Positions 37,735-47,484 of a DNA stretch of 64,000 nt are shown piece by piece (position 1 is the stretch's first letter; every line of letters begins with the position of its first letter). Under the pieces are notes generated by a model that did no database searches, was not told where the DNA came from, and saw only the letters and a list, made by a program, of their open reading frames with translations. The DNA is from CBDBND01 sp965262665 (GTDB taxonomy: Bacteria; Pseudomonadota; Alphaproteobacteria; Rhodospirillales; Rhodospirillaceae): contig CBDHFR010000002.1 of NCBI GenBank assembly GCA_965262665.1, positions 434,001 to 498,000 on the forward strand, in the 5' to 3' direction. The translations under genes were made by a program, and so were the position numbers.

Positions 37735-38500
37735 ATCCTGCGCTGGATTAAGGAGACGCCAGACCCGACACTGCAAGAGCTGTCTGAGCGTTTGGACGAA
37801 GTTCACCAAGTGATTGCGCCGACTTCGACGATTAATGACTGGTTCCGCGCGCGCAAGATCAGCTTTAAAAAAACCGCCCACGCCAGTGAACAGGAACGCG
37901 CGGATGGGCAGGCAGCACGCGTGGTTTGGCGCCAACGTCAGGCCCGGCTCCCGGCCCATCCCGAGCGGGTCGGCAGGATCGTGTTCCTTGACGAAACAAG
38001 TATCAATACCAAAATGGCGCGCCTGCGGGGGCGCTGTCCCAGCGGCCAGCGGATGGTTGCCGCCATTCCCCATGGTCATTGGAAAACCATGACCTTCATT
38101 GCCGGATTGCGCGGTGACGGCCTGACCGCGCCCTGGGTGCCCTGATTTGATCGAGGGCGCCATGGACGGTGATGCATTCGAGCAGTACATCAAAACGCAA
38201 CGCGCCCCGACCCTTCAAAAAGGCGCTGTTGTTGTCCCCGGCAATCTGCCGGCCGACAAACGCGACGGTGCCAGGCGGGCGGTTGAAAAGCGGGGCGCAT
38301 GGCTTTTGTTCCTGCCGCCCTATGCGCCGGACTTCAACCCGATCGAGCTCGCATTTTCAAAGTTCAAAGCTCACATGAAGCGCTTAAAACCCCGCACCAT
38401 CGATGGTCTGTGGAAAGCCGCCGGTAACGTCTGCGGCCTCTTCAATCACGAGCACTGCAGGAACTTCTTGGTTGCTGACGGCTATGCGTCAGAATAAATC
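37735..38500 (+). pseudogene. IS630-family transposase remnant (type b)
   Basis: Reads ILRWIKETPDPTLQELSERL, IVFLDETSINTKMARLRGRC, IPHGHWKTMTFIAGL in one frame and, after a one-base insertion near 38143, MDGDAFEQYI, LLFLPPYAPDFNPIELAF and CRNFLVADGYASE. FLDET, the aspartate before the missing block and the PDFNPIE glutamate are the DDE triad pattern of IS630. The N-terminus is missing, cut by the IS21 fragment. A different subgroup from the IS630 copy at the right end of the window. Confidence 0.87.
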
Positions 38501-38512
38501 GGAAATGCTCTA

Positions 38513-38722
38513 GAGCAGATTCAATTTAGTCCCGATCATATCCGGCGGCGGCGAAGTAGTTTTCGCATTTGGTTGAGGTGAAGGCGTCGATGGCCTCGGC
38601 AATGGCGTCCCACAGGTCGTCGACGGTTCTGGCGGCGGCCTTTCTCAGGAGCGCCTTGAGTTTGGCGAAGGCCATCTCGATCGGGTTGCAGTCGGGACTG
38701 TAGGGCGGCAGATACGCCAACA
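38513..38722 (-). mobile_element. 3' fragment of IS630 (type a)
   Basis: About 210 bases of the same IS630 type that runs off the right edge of the window: the frame reads LPPYSPDCNPIEMAFAKLKA to CENYFAAAGYDRD. It begins after a TA dinucleotide (38511-38512) with GAGCAGATTCAATTTAG, as does the copy at 63049. Only the C-terminal 60 or so codons remain. Confidence 0.9.
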
Positions 38723-38726
38723 GCAC

Positions 38727-38980
38727 GTATGGGTTTACATTTGGCGTCTTATCGAAGTCAGGAGGCTGTACAAACAGGGTGGCGAAGCCTGAATTCAAAG
38801 TTTGCCAGTGAACTTCAAGGACTTTCACCCGTGATCAGACGTGTGAATCTCGGCGAAGCGAGAGGAACATTTTATCGATTGTTTGCTGGACCGGTAGACA
38901 ACACCGACCGTGCAACGGCATTGTGCCAGCAGATCAAGCAATCAAACCAATACTGCGATCCTCTTAGTATTGATGGCTAA
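38727..38980 (+). pseudogene. SPOR-domain fragment (C-terminal part)
   Basis: The frame reads GLHLASYRSQEAVQTGWRSL, GLSPVIRRVNLGEARGTFYR and ATALCQQIKQSNQYCDPL, then a TAA. This is a C-terminal SPOR domain, which binds denuded septal peptidoglycan. It has no start of its own and continues the gene fragment at 37191-37530; IS21, IS630b and IS630a pieces separate them. Confidence 0.8.
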
Positions 38981-39018
38981 TCTTTTCCAATTAACGGTCA
39001 ATCGACTAGTTCAATTGA

Positions 39019-39997
39019 TTAGTTTGAGGCAGTAGCCTCAAAAGTATAGGTGCCATCAAAATAGGCACGAATATCTAGAGCCGTCTTTTCTGGATCCTCT
39101 AGAGCTGCCATATGGCCTAGCCCTGGATATACGATCAAATTCTTATCCGGCGCTTTTTCTAACAACCCAATGAATTCATAAGCCTGATCCACAGTAACGA
39201 CTGGGTTTGCTTCTCCCCAAATGATCAATGTTGGTGAGGTTATTGATCTAATTTTGCCTTCAATATCACCAGATACGTATTGTCGTGTGCGGGTTAACTC
39301 GGCCTGCCTTTGACCGTCCCGCATCTGCAGGTCATGCCAACGGGTGACAAGTTCATCATTCACTTCACTAGAGTCTCCGAACCCGCTACCCAGCATAAAT
39401 TGGAAAAATGCCTTAGGCGAAATAAACGTTAAGGCATCGATCCACCAAGGAAGACTCCTGGCTGCGCTGCGTCCTCGCACGCCCGCATTTAAGGCTCCTG
39501 GATTAAGGAGAACCAATCGCTGTACTCGTTTCCGGATTTTTAACGCTAAAGTGTATGGCGTGCGTTCCACCTACCGAAGTTCCGACCAAACTCAACTGGT
39601 CCACATTTAGTTCAGAGAGAAATTCCTCAATTAAAGCGACACCGCGTTCTAACGTGTAATCTCCAGATGGATCTGGGCCAGTCAATCCGTGTCCCGCTAA
39701 GTCAAATCGTATAACGCGGTATTTGTCTTTTAGTGATTCTGCCCACGCATCCCACATTATGAGACTAGCCCAATGGGCATGAATCAGGACGATAGTAGGA
39801 CCTTCACGAAGACCTTCATCACGAAAATGAAATCTAACACCATCAATCGTCTTGTATTGAGACTCAGTCGAACCATATTTGGTTTCGAGATACGATGCGG
39901 GAATGTCTCGGTAGTGCCAGGACGCGGACGCGACAGCAAACACAGGTGCAAGCGTTAGTATCAATAACGATTTTCCTATAATTTGTATTTGGGCCAA
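39019..39997 (-). pseudogene. Secreted alpha/beta hydrolase, single frameshift
   Basis: Two overlapping frames make one hydrolase. The N-terminal part (39997 down to about 39530) has a signal peptide, VLIHAHWASLIMWD, RFDLAGHGLTGPD and the nucleophile elbow GTSVGG. The frame changes near 39530 (around AAAAATCCGG) to RVQRLVLLNPGAL, PTLIIWGEANPVV and the histidine in LGHMAAL, ending at 39019. One base gained or two lost restores a protein of about 315 residues. Both halves look otherwise well preserved, so the lesion is recent or a sequencing error. Confidence 0.82.
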
Positions 39998-40056
39998 CGT
40001 CTCTCCAATTTGGTCATTGACTGTTTGTTTTAGCCGCCCTCAAAAGGTGACTTAAA

Positions 40057-41136
40057 TTATGGCCCATACATTGTGCAAATCAAAACCTTCGGTTCCGTTA
40101 TAGAGCCAACCAACAGCAAGTCTCGGTACCGGGCACCAACGCTGGAGGCAGAGAAGAGACTTCCATCGTTTTCGAACACAGTTTGAATCGTATCAAAGTC
40201 ATTGTTTTTAGCGGTTATTCGCTGCACTTGGGACGGTGCCGGTGAATCGGCATCCGTAAAATGGCGTACCAAAGCTAAAGTATTCGTATGACTGGCAATC
40301 CAAAGATCGCCATTGGTATCAAGATCGATATTGTCAACCGAACTTTCTAATTCAGTGGTATCCACGAAACCCTTGAGAGAACTCTTCTCAGCGAGATTAT
40401 AGACCCGGATCGCTTTTCCCATGGTTTCCCCTACAAAAAGCAGTCTTCTCTTTGCATTCACATTTATGCCTCCCGAAGATCTGAGATCGCTGATCTCAAT
40501 CGAAAATGTGGAACCGTCATAGAAAACCAAAGGAGATAAGCCAACTCCTAGCATCATTTCACCGGCGCGTTCCAGGCTATTTGTCGCGCCAGAATCGTTG
40601 GCGATGAAAAACTTTCTATCCGCGACTGTAACCAAGTCATTTGGGTGTGTAATGAGAGGGCCGGTTAGTGTTTCAATATGATCAAATAGCTGGTCTTCGA
40701 TCTGTTTTTCAAAAATCTCTATTCGTTCCTCAGTTCCTCCTGAATGGTTGATGACAAACAGGGTTTGAGTGTTGTTTTCGTTTGTAAAGAGACTAATGCC
40801 ATGCGGTCGAAAACCCTCAGGTTCGCTGGTCAAAGCTGAAATGGGAGGGATACTTAGGTTGGACAAATCCAATTGAAGAATTTTTCCCGATGGATCTTTA
40901 CCCTGAACAAGCCCCCGGCGGTCAAGCGTGGACAGATAAGTGATCCCCCGCTTTCGGTCGATCTCAATGTCTTCTGCACTTCCTTGATTTGTTGCTACCG
41001 TTTCACAATGTCCGGGACTGACATCCACAGTCTCGCGAAATGCACCACCCCTAAATAGAAACGAAAATACGATTGAGGCAACAATCAGAAACAGGACTAC
41101 GACAATGAGACCAGCAATTTTCGCGAATCTTTTCAT
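40057..41136 (-). CDS. Paraoxonase/arylesterase-like beta-propeller protein
   Basis: 359 residues with an N-terminal membrane anchor or signal (residues about 7-28). Segments typical of serum paraoxonase-type propellers are visible in order: AEDIEIDRKRGITYLST, RPHGISLF, TLFVINHS, ITHPNDLVTVADRKFFIAND and VDNIDLDTNGDLWIASH. The D/N residues in these blocks would bind the two calcium ions. A lactonase or esterase acting on the outer face is likely. Lies between the broken hydrolase and the peptide-binding protein, all on the minus strand. Confidence 0.7.
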   Translation of the reverse strand: MKRFAKIAGLIVVVLFLIVASIVFSFLFRGGAFRETVDVSPGHCETVATNQGSAEDIEIDRKRGITYLSTLDRRGLVQGKDPSGKILQLDLSNLSIPPISALTSEPEGFRPHGISLFTNENNTQTLFVINHSGGTEERIEIFEKQIEDQLFDHIETLTGPLITHPNDLVTVADRKFFIANDSGATNSLERAGEMMLGVGLSPLVFYDGSTFSIEISDLRSSGGINVNAKRRLLFVGETMGKAIRVYNLAEKSSLKGFVDTTELESSVDNIDLDTNGDLWIASHTNTLALVRHFTDADSPAPSQVQRITAKNNDFDTIQTVFENDGSLFSASSVGARYRDLLLVGSITEPKVLICTMYGP

Positions 41137-41165
41137 TGGCCATTTTTTCTCTTCAAAGATTTAAA

Positions 41166-42725
41166 TTAATGGAAAGTGAGCCGTTCAAACTCGATGCCCA
41201 TATAGCGGCTGTGAAAGGTTGTGATCTTGTCACTGTATGCTGTTAAATTAGTAAATGTAACGAGCCATAGAGCAGGTGCGATCTCCCGGTAGGCAGCCAT
41301 AATTTCCCTTACGACAATCTCGCCTTCTTGGGGATCAATGGTCTGGTGGCTTTTTTCGATCAAGCTTACGACGCTAGGCTCACAAAAGAATGGCTTTGCT
41401 TTGAGGCAAGAAAAGTATTCAGCCGGCCGAATGACGTCATTAAACGGTGCGTTGTTCCATGTGAGAGAGAAGGCATCTGTATCTTTCCAATCTCCACTGG
41501 AGTATTTCCTCAAATAGCTGGAAAAAAGAACGCTGTTCAGCTCAACTTTGACACCAATTTGGGACAAATCTTGAGCCATTTTCTGATAGAGGAGAGTGTC
41601 GTTAGGTGAAAGATTGGTGAGTACGTCTATCTTGAGATTAAGACCGTTTGGGTATCCTGCTTCTGCAAGTAAGGCACGCGCACGGACAATATCTACCGGG
41701 TAAGGGGGAAGTTCCGGATTGTAGCCAAACGTACCTTTTGGCGCCCCTTGATGAGCCGGTTCTGCAAGTCCTACCAAAATGATTCCGGCCATTTGATCAC
41801 GGTCGACGGCGAGATTTAGAGCCTGACGAACTTTCTTATCCTTTAACGGTGAATGATCTGTTCGTTCCGTAACAAAGGCTATGGACAAAACAATAGGCTG
41901 CGGCCGGCTGTAGATCTTATAGGGTCCAGATTCAATAAGAGGCAAATCATCAGGACTCAAGCCGACCATGACGTCAACTTGTCCCGTGAGAAGGGCTTGT
42001 AGCCGAGAGGTAGAATCGGACAGGTTCAATATATGGACGTGATCAATATTTTTATTCGATCTCCACGAGTCATTGAATGACGCGAGTTTAATTGTCGCAT
42101 CGGTTCGTCCCCATGACTCTAAAGTGAACGGTCCCGTTCCTATGGGCTCTAAAGCGAACCCGTCTGGATTGAGTGCTGACCATGAATCAGGTTCAACCAT
42201 CATCACCAACGACAAACGTTTGGGCAGAATAGCGTCGATTTCTGTGGTTCGGAATTCGACTATCAAGGGGCCTGCGGCTCGAACCGACTCTATGCCTCTT
42301 ATCTCATTCGCTACCAGATACCGGGATCCAGCATCGGATCTTAGGTAAGCAATGGTTCTAATGACGGACTCGGCATCAAAGGGGCGCCCATTGTGGAACA
42401 CAACGCCTGGCCTTAACTTGAACACCCACGTGTGTGGATCTTTGGCAAACCATTCAGTCGCTAACGCACTGACAAGATCTCCTTCTTCATTGACCATGGT
42501 CAGCGCATCGAAAATTGCCGACCAAGCAAGGCTGGAAGGGGGCCCAACCGCTGTATAAGGATTGCCCAAGCTGGACGGCCCTTGGCTTGCCCCGATTTTC
42601 AAGATGCGCAACTGGCTTTGGGCATATGCCTCACGCAGACCAAATAATGGATCACAGACAAAATTCAGATGCAGAATTAGCGGTGCAGCTGCAAATACAG
42701 CTTTCTGTTTGAACTGACGGGTCAT
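41166..42725 (-). CDS. ABC transporter binding protein, family 5 (peptide type)
   Basis: 519 residues with a signal peptide (to EAYAQ). SBP family-5 features: AIFDALTMVNEEGDLVSALA, FKLRPGVVFHNGRPFDAESV, FALEPIGTGPFTLESW and NLAVDRDQMAGIILVG. It delivers peptides or other small solutes to an inner-membrane permease; none of the permease or ATPase genes are in this window. It is related to the dead gene at 35660, which suggests that one has replaced the other. Cotranscribed with the paraoxonase-like gene (29 bases apart). Confidence 0.88.
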   Translation of the reverse strand: MTRQFKQKAVFAAAPLILHLNFVCDPLFGLREAYAQSQLRILKIGASQGPSSLGNPYTAVGPPSSLAWSAIFDALTMVNEEGDLVSALATEWFAKDPHTWVFKLRPGVVFHNGRPFDAESVIRTIAYLRSDAGSRYLVANEIRGIESVRAAGPLIVEFRTTEIDAILPKRLSLVMMVEPDSWSALNPDGFALEPIGTGPFTLESWGRTDATIKLASFNDSWRSNKNIDHVHILNLSDSTSRLQALLTGQVDVMVGLSPDDLPLIESGPYKIYSRPQPIVLSIAFVTERTDHSPLKDKKVRQALNLAVDRDQMAGIILVGLAEPAHQGAPKGTFGYNPELPPYPVDIVRARALLAEAGYPNGLNLKIDVLTNLSPNDTLLYQKMAQDLSQIGVKVELNSVLFSSYLRKYSSGDWKDTDAFSLTWNNAPFNDVIRPAEYFSCLKAKPFFCEPSVVSLIEKSHQTIDPQEGEIVVREIMAAYREIAPALWLVTFTNLTAYSDKITTFHSRYMGIEFERLTFH

Positions 42726-42737
42726 GATTTTGAATTG

Positions 42738-44249
42738 TTAATAATGGACACAGATAGTCTTTGTCTGAAGGTATAGGTCCAGACTTTCGGGCCCAAATTC
42801 CCGGCCCCATCCCGACTGTTTGAACCCACCAAAGGGAGCCGTTATGCCGGCCGACCCATGCGTGTTTATGCCCATGGTGCCCGCTCTCACTGTCGCTGCT
42901 ATTTTGTGCGCTTTACTAAGGTCCTTTGTCCAAACACTGCCAACCAGTCCGTAATCGGTGTCATTGGCCAGCTCGATAACCTCATCGACATCGCTAAATT
43001 TTTGAATGCATGTTACCGGTCCGAATATTTCTTCCCTGACAATTTTCATTTCTTGGCTTGTACCAGTAAAAATCGTGGGTTCTAGGAAATATCCTTCCCG
43101 ATCGACCTTTTCCCCTCCACATACCAAGTCGGCGCCATCTGACGTTCCAGCCTCAATGTATCCCAAAACCCGTTGTCTTTGTTCTTCTGAGATCAAAGGT
43201 CCAATCTGCGTACCCTCTTCAACACCGGGTCCAACCTTCATTGAAGTAGCAATAGCCGCCATTTTGTCCACGAACTCATCGTGGATATCCTCATGAATAA
43301 AAATGCGAGAACCGCACATACAATTTTGGCCTTGCAGGAAAAAGGCCGAGAATACGGCGGATGGGATCACTGATTCCAAATCAGCATCGGGTAAGACAAT
43401 GAACGGAGATTTTCCTCCTAATTCCAATGAAACTTTCTTCAGATTTGACGTAGACGCACGAATGATTTGCTTTCCAACCTCCGTTGAACCGGTAAATGCC
43501 ACCTTGTCCACATCACTATGGGTGGCCAGAGCTGCGCCGGCCGTTTCACCATATCCTGGGACTATATTGACCACACCTCGCGGAAAGCCGGCTTCCTCAA
43601 TCAGCCTACAAACAAACAACGAGCTCAGAGGTGTTAACTCGGCCGGTTTCAAAACAACCGTGCATCCGGTTGCCAATGCCGGTCCTAGCTTCATCGCCAA
43701 CATGCCTAGCGGGTAATTCCAAGGGGTGATTTGTCCGGCTACACCCACTGGTTCTTTCTTTGTAAACGTGAGGACGTCTTTGCCTGAGGGAGGCGGGTCA
43801 ACGGGAAGGGTTGAGCCGGAAATCTTATCGACCCAACCGGCATAATAACGAAACATCTTTACGGCAAGTGGTACGGCTATTGCACCAGCCCGGTTGAGGG
43901 GCATGCCGTTATCCAAAATCTCCAAGTGAGTCAGAATCTGTCCGTTTTGCTCGATGAGATCCGCCAATCTGAAGATCAAGTGTGCCCGTTCGGACGGTGC
44001 CATGGACGGCCAGGGGCCATTCTCAAAGGCCGATCGAGCCGCCTTGACGGCGGCATCAATCTCTTGTTGTACACCCGCTTGTACTTTGGCGATGATTTGG
44101 GCAGTCGCGGGATTGTAAACGTCGATTTCACCGCCGGACGGCGATTTAATCCATTCTCCGTTTATGTATGGCCCATGACTTGCTTCCAAAAATTCTTGTA
44201 ACGAGTCATCTGGAAAGGAATGCGCTGAGTCCGGCATAGGGGCGCTCAT
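42738..44249 (-). CDS. NAD(P)-dependent aldehyde dehydrogenase
   Basis: 503 residues. The cofactor site is FTGSTEVGKQI, the general base glutamate is in LELGGKSPFIV, and the catalytic cysteine in LQGQNCMCGSR. PWNYPLGMLAMKLGPALATG is the usual core. Aldehyde specificity is not obvious; it is close in layout to the betaine/phenylacetaldehyde-type group. Located 12 bases before the ABC-binding-protein gene, so probably its operon partner. Confidence 0.93.
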   Translation of the reverse strand: MSAPMPDSAHSFPDDSLQEFLEASHGPYINGEWIKSPSGGEIDVYNPATAQIIAKVQAGVQQEIDAAVKAARSAFENGPWPSMAPSERAHLIFRLADLIEQNGQILTHLEILDNGMPLNRAGAIAVPLAVKMFRYYAGWVDKISGSTLPVDPPPSGKDVLTFTKKEPVGVAGQITPWNYPLGMLAMKLGPALATGCTVVLKPAELTPLSSLFVCRLIEEAGFPRGVVNIVPGYGETAGAALATHSDVDKVAFTGSTEVGKQIIRASTSNLKKVSLELGGKSPFIVLPDADLESVIPSAVFSAFFLQGQNCMCGSRIFIHEDIHDEFVDKMAAIATSMKVGPGVEEGTQIGPLISEEQRQRVLGYIEAGTSDGADLVCGGEKVDREGYFLEPTIFTGTSQEMKIVREEIFGPVTCIQKFSDVDEVIELANDTDYGLVGSVWTKDLSKAHKIAATVRAGTMGINTHGSAGITAPFGGFKQSGWGREFGPESLDLYLQTKTICVHY

Positions 44250-44373
44250 TGACTGCTGAGAATTGAGGTTAGATAACTAGCCTTTCTTGAGGGTTACAAG
44301 TCTATCCTTAAAATTCTAACCGCCCGGTGGGCATGGAAATGCGTGAATTCGGATGGGCTCGAGGGTACTGAAG

Positions 44374-45243
44374 ATGAAAGTCGCCTTTATAGGTTTAGGA
44401 GTGATGGGTTCGCACGTGGCAGGTCATCTCGCACTTGCTGGGTACGACATACGCGTCTTTAATCGGACTTATGATAAGGCCAGAAAGTGGTCCCAGATTC
44501 ACGCAGGTGAGGTATGTGAAACACTGGCTCAGGCCTGTGCCGGTGCAAATATTGCGTTCAGTTGCGTGGGGGATGATCCCGATGTGGAACAGGTGATACT
44601 GGGATCCTCTGGAATGCTGGAGTCCATGCCTAAAGGAGCCGTCATTGTTGATCACACGACGACGTCTTCTGATTTGGCTCGATTGGTGAGTAATCGCGTT
44701 AGCGATAAGGGTATCGGTTTTATCGACGCCCCCGTTTCTGGCGGAAAATCTGGTGCGCAGCATGGACAACTCTCTATCATGTGTGGCGGAGAGGAAACCC
44801 ATTTCCAGATCGCACGACCGGTTATGGAAACTTATGCGAAAAGTGTGCTGCTTATGGGCCCTTCCGGGAGCGGGCAACTGACAAAAATGGTTAATCAGAT
44901 CTGCATTGCTGGTCTCGTACAGGGCTTGGCAGAAGCACTAAATTTTGGACTGAAAGCCGGGTTGGACATGGATGCCGTCGTGGACGTCATTTCCAAAGGA
45001 GCGGCACAGTCTTGGCAAATGGACAACCGCGCGAAAACTATGGTCAAGGGAGAGTTTGATTTCGGTTTCGCCGTGGGCTGGATGCGCAAGGATCTTCATA
45101 TCTGTTTTGAACAAGCGAGTTCAATTGATGCGAGCCTACCGGTTACCCAGTTGGTTGATCAGTTCTATTCAGATGTACAAAAAGTCGGTGGAAACAGATG
45201 GGATACGTCGAGTTTGATGCATCGGCTGGTGACGGGGTTGTAA
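44374..45243 (+). CDS. 3-hydroxyisobutyrate dehydrogenase-type oxidoreductase
   Basis: The start at 44374 (MKVAFIGLGVMGSHVAGHLA) gives 289 residues. Motifs: nucleotide-binding GLGVMGSHVAGHL, substrate-binding DAPVSGGKSGAQHGQLSIM and the catalytic lysine in GSGQLTKMVNQ. It oxidises a beta-hydroxyacid with NAD(P). It stands divergent from one aldehyde dehydrogenase and convergent with another, suggesting a pathway from a hydroxyacid to an acid by way of a semialdehyde. Confidence 0.92.
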   Translation: MKVAFIGLGVMGSHVAGHLALAGYDIRVFNRTYDKARKWSQIHAGEVCETLAQACAGANIAFSCVGDDPDVEQVILGSSGMLESMPKGAVIVDHTTTSSDLARLVSNRVSDKGIGFIDAPVSGGKSGAQHGQLSIMCGGEETHFQIARPVMETYAKSVLLMGPSGSGQLTKMVNQICIAGLVQGLAEALNFGLKAGLDMDAVVDVISKGAAQSWQMDNRAKTMVKGEFDFGFAVGWMRKDLHICFEQASSIDASLPVTQLVDQFYSDVQKVGGNRWDTSSLMHRLVTGL

Positions 45244-45257
45244 CGCGAGCTGCGGCT

Positions 45258-46709
45258 CTATGCTGAGTCCACCATATCTTGCATCCTGGCCGGTGCGGCG
45301 GGGTTAGCAATTAACGCCTTTTTGCGGAAGAAACGGAGTATAGAAGCTGGCCCCATTCTAGACCCGCCCATACCCGAAAGGTTGAAGGAATTCTTTTCGG
45401 CATCTCTAAGTATGGCTCCGGTTAATGTTGTATCCATCAAACTAACGCCACCGGCATTAATACGACGGCCAATACTCATCGCTTCTTCCTCATTGCCAGA
45501 GATAACTGCAGCAGACAGTCCAAAATCCGTGTCATTGGCAAGGGCAACAGCCTCGTCAATATTCGAAAAAGCCATCACCGGCATGACCGGACCAAATGTT
45601 TCCTCCCTCATCAGCGCCATGTCATGATTGACGTTTGTAATAACCGTCGGTCTTATATACTTCCCGCCTTTTATGGTTGCTGATTTCCCCCCTGTTCGAA
45701 TTTTAGCTCCCTTTTTCTCCGCATCTTCCAGCTGACCGTCGATGATGCCCGCTTGTTTATCGAAGATAAGCGGACCGATATGACCAGTATCTTCACCTTT
45801 GTCATTGAGTTGAAGCGCGTCACTTTTCTCCACTAGTCGATCGACAAACGCGTCATGAATTTTTTCGTCCACATAGATACGCTCTATGGAAAAACAAATC
45901 TGTCCTGTTGCATGTACGGATCCACGTAGAACGGCGTCTGTTGCTCGTTCTATGTCAGCAGACTTCGTTACGATGACCGGATCTTTGCCGCCCAATTCTA
46001 GAAAAGCAGGTATGAAATTCCGTGCACAAGCTTCAGCTACTTTCCGGCCGGTTGGAACGGAACCCGTGAAGCAAGCGATATCCACGTTATCAATAATATC
46101 TTGTCCTGTTTCTCCTCCTCCGGCGACGTAGGTCAAAACACGATCAAGTTCCGGTACAGCGGCAATTGAGTCTTTGATTGGTTCAATAAATCTTGGTGTC
46201 ACTTCACTCGGTTTGATGATCGCAGCGCATCCAGCCAACAATGCCGGGATGGCGTCGATCGAACTCAGCATCAAAGGAAAATTCCACGGGCTTATGACAC
46301 CGAGAAGAGGGTAGGGAACCAATTGTTGTGCCAATTTTGTGTCTGGCATGGTCGAGGATTGACCGACGTCTAAGGCATGCTCGATAACTTCTTTCGCCTT
46401 TCCGCACCATCCTCGAATGCCCCAAATGACCGCGTCTGGGCTCTCACTGGCTATTTTCCATCGCCCTGTATCGATCGCTTCTGCTTTGGTTATGGAGTCA
46501 CGCCGTTTCCATACAGCTTCCGCCCACTTCAACATGGCGGCAATACGGTCGGACAGTGGTGCCTTTCCCCATTCCACCTGAGCCGATCTTAGTTTCCCGC
46601 AATCTGCTTCTATTTCTGAACGGGAAGGCGGGGTGATTTGATAATCGACCTCGCCGGTGCGCGGATTCTTGACGGGAATCGTATTCAGTCGTTGAGCGTC
46701 TTGGGGCAT
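45258..46709 (-). CDS. Aldehyde dehydrogenase, second copy
   Basis: 483 residues. Core motifs: SPWNFPLMLSSIDAIPALLAG, FTGSVPTGRKVAEA, LELGGKDPVIV and the catalytic cysteine in ATGQICFSIERIYV. It is not a close copy of the other aldehyde dehydrogenase in this cluster; the catalytic-loop residues differ. The C-terminal segment with KALIANPAAPARMQDMVD is a coniferyl/succinic-type feature seen in some homologues. Substrate unknown. Confidence 0.92.
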   Translation of the reverse strand: MPQDAQRLNTIPVKNPRTGEVDYQITPPSRSEIEADCGKLRSAQVEWGKAPLSDRIAAMLKWAEAVWKRRDSITKAEAIDTGRWKIASESPDAVIWGIRGWCGKAKEVIEHALDVGQSSTMPDTKLAQQLVPYPLLGVISPWNFPLMLSSIDAIPALLAGCAAIIKPSEVTPRFIEPIKDSIAAVPELDRVLTYVAGGGETGQDIIDNVDIACFTGSVPTGRKVAEACARNFIPAFLELGGKDPVIVTKSADIERATDAVLRGSVHATGQICFSIERIYVDEKIHDAFVDRLVEKSDALQLNDKGEDTGHIGPLIFDKQAGIIDGQLEDAEKKGAKIRTGGKSATIKGGKYIRPTVITNVNHDMALMREETFGPVMPVMAFSNIDEAVALANDTDFGLSAAVISGNEEEAMSIGRRINAGGVSLMDTTLTGAILRDAEKNSFNLSGMGGSRMGPASILRFFRKKALIANPAAPARMQDMVDSA

Positions 46710-46860
46710 TTTGCGCCTTTAATGTATTGCAACTTTAGACTTCTTTTTACTGGCTTAGGGTAATTGAGAAAAGCGATAGCTCACCGGTCCAAGGGTCAAA
46801 GGTAGCGTTTTTGGGAAATAACGGTATGCTTTAGTGAAGTTAACCGGTTATGAGGGAGTT

Positions 46861-47211
46861 ATGGGCGAGTACGACGATGCTGAAGGACAATCGCCTTCTT
46901 TCGAAACTGAAGGCGGCGGCGCACAACCAATAGAAGAAGCGGTTGTGTCTGAAGAGCTGGCAAGCGATGATCCTGTTGAAGACGCCTTGTATACAGCCTT
47001 TATGCAAGCCGCTACTACTAGCGCTGATGCGTCACAAGCCTTTAATGTGGGAATTCACACTGCCAAACAAGTTGCGTTAGAACACGGTATTCCTGAGATG
47101 GTATTTGAAGGAATCGCCGCAGACTTATTCGGGCCATACTCTGCTGCTGTTGAAGGCGGCCAGTCTCCCCAAGAAGCACTGCGAACGGCATTGAGCACCC
47201 TAGAAGATTAG
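46861..47211 (+). CDS. Small acidic protein of unknown function
   Basis: 116 residues from ATG 46861, chosen for its GAGGGA site five bases upstream (a GTG at 46834 is in frame). The first 45 residues are acidic and low in complexity. The remainder is helical: DALYTAFMQAATTSADASQ, then EHGIPEMVFEGIAADLFG and SPQEALRTALSTLE. No family recognised. It is alone between two minus-strand genes with its own ribosome site. Confidence 0.6.
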   Translation: MGEYDDAEGQSPSFETEGGGAQPIEEAVVSEELASDDPVEDALYTAFMQAATTSADASQAFNVGIHTAKQVALEHGIPEMVFEGIAADLFGPYSAAVEGGQSPQEALRTALSTLED

Positions 47212-47232
47212 CGGTTAATACGTCTTTTCCGC

Positions 47233-47429
47233 TCAATCTAAGTGTTCACGAAGCTTGGGAATGATTTGTTCCTTGGCGACGTCAAAAATACCAAATCCGT
47301 GATCGGGCCACCATTCAAACTTGCCGTTTGAGATGTAGGCCTCTGCTCTGAGAGAGATTTCCCATAGATCATCCTTAGGTCCGATGGCGAGAATGGGTTG
47401 CTTAACCTTTTGAAGTTTTTCCGCAAAAG
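47233..47429 (-). pseudogene. C-terminal fragment of an alpha/beta hydrolase split by IS256
   Basis: On the minus strand the frame reads FAEKLQKVKQPILAIGPKDD, WEISLRAEAYISNGKFEW and PDHGFGIFDVAKEQIIPKL before TGA at 47233. The strand 'PILAIGP.D' and the histidine in DHGFG are the last elements of an alpha/beta hydrolase. Its other part is at 48910-49419, on the other side of the IS256 element. Joining the two through their shared CTTTT leaves a clean frame (LYPF-AEKL). Confidence 0.85.
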
Positions 47430-47484
47430 AAACCTGTCAGGAATTTTGTGTTTATGAGCGCTAGGATGTCCAAAGGAGGACAAT

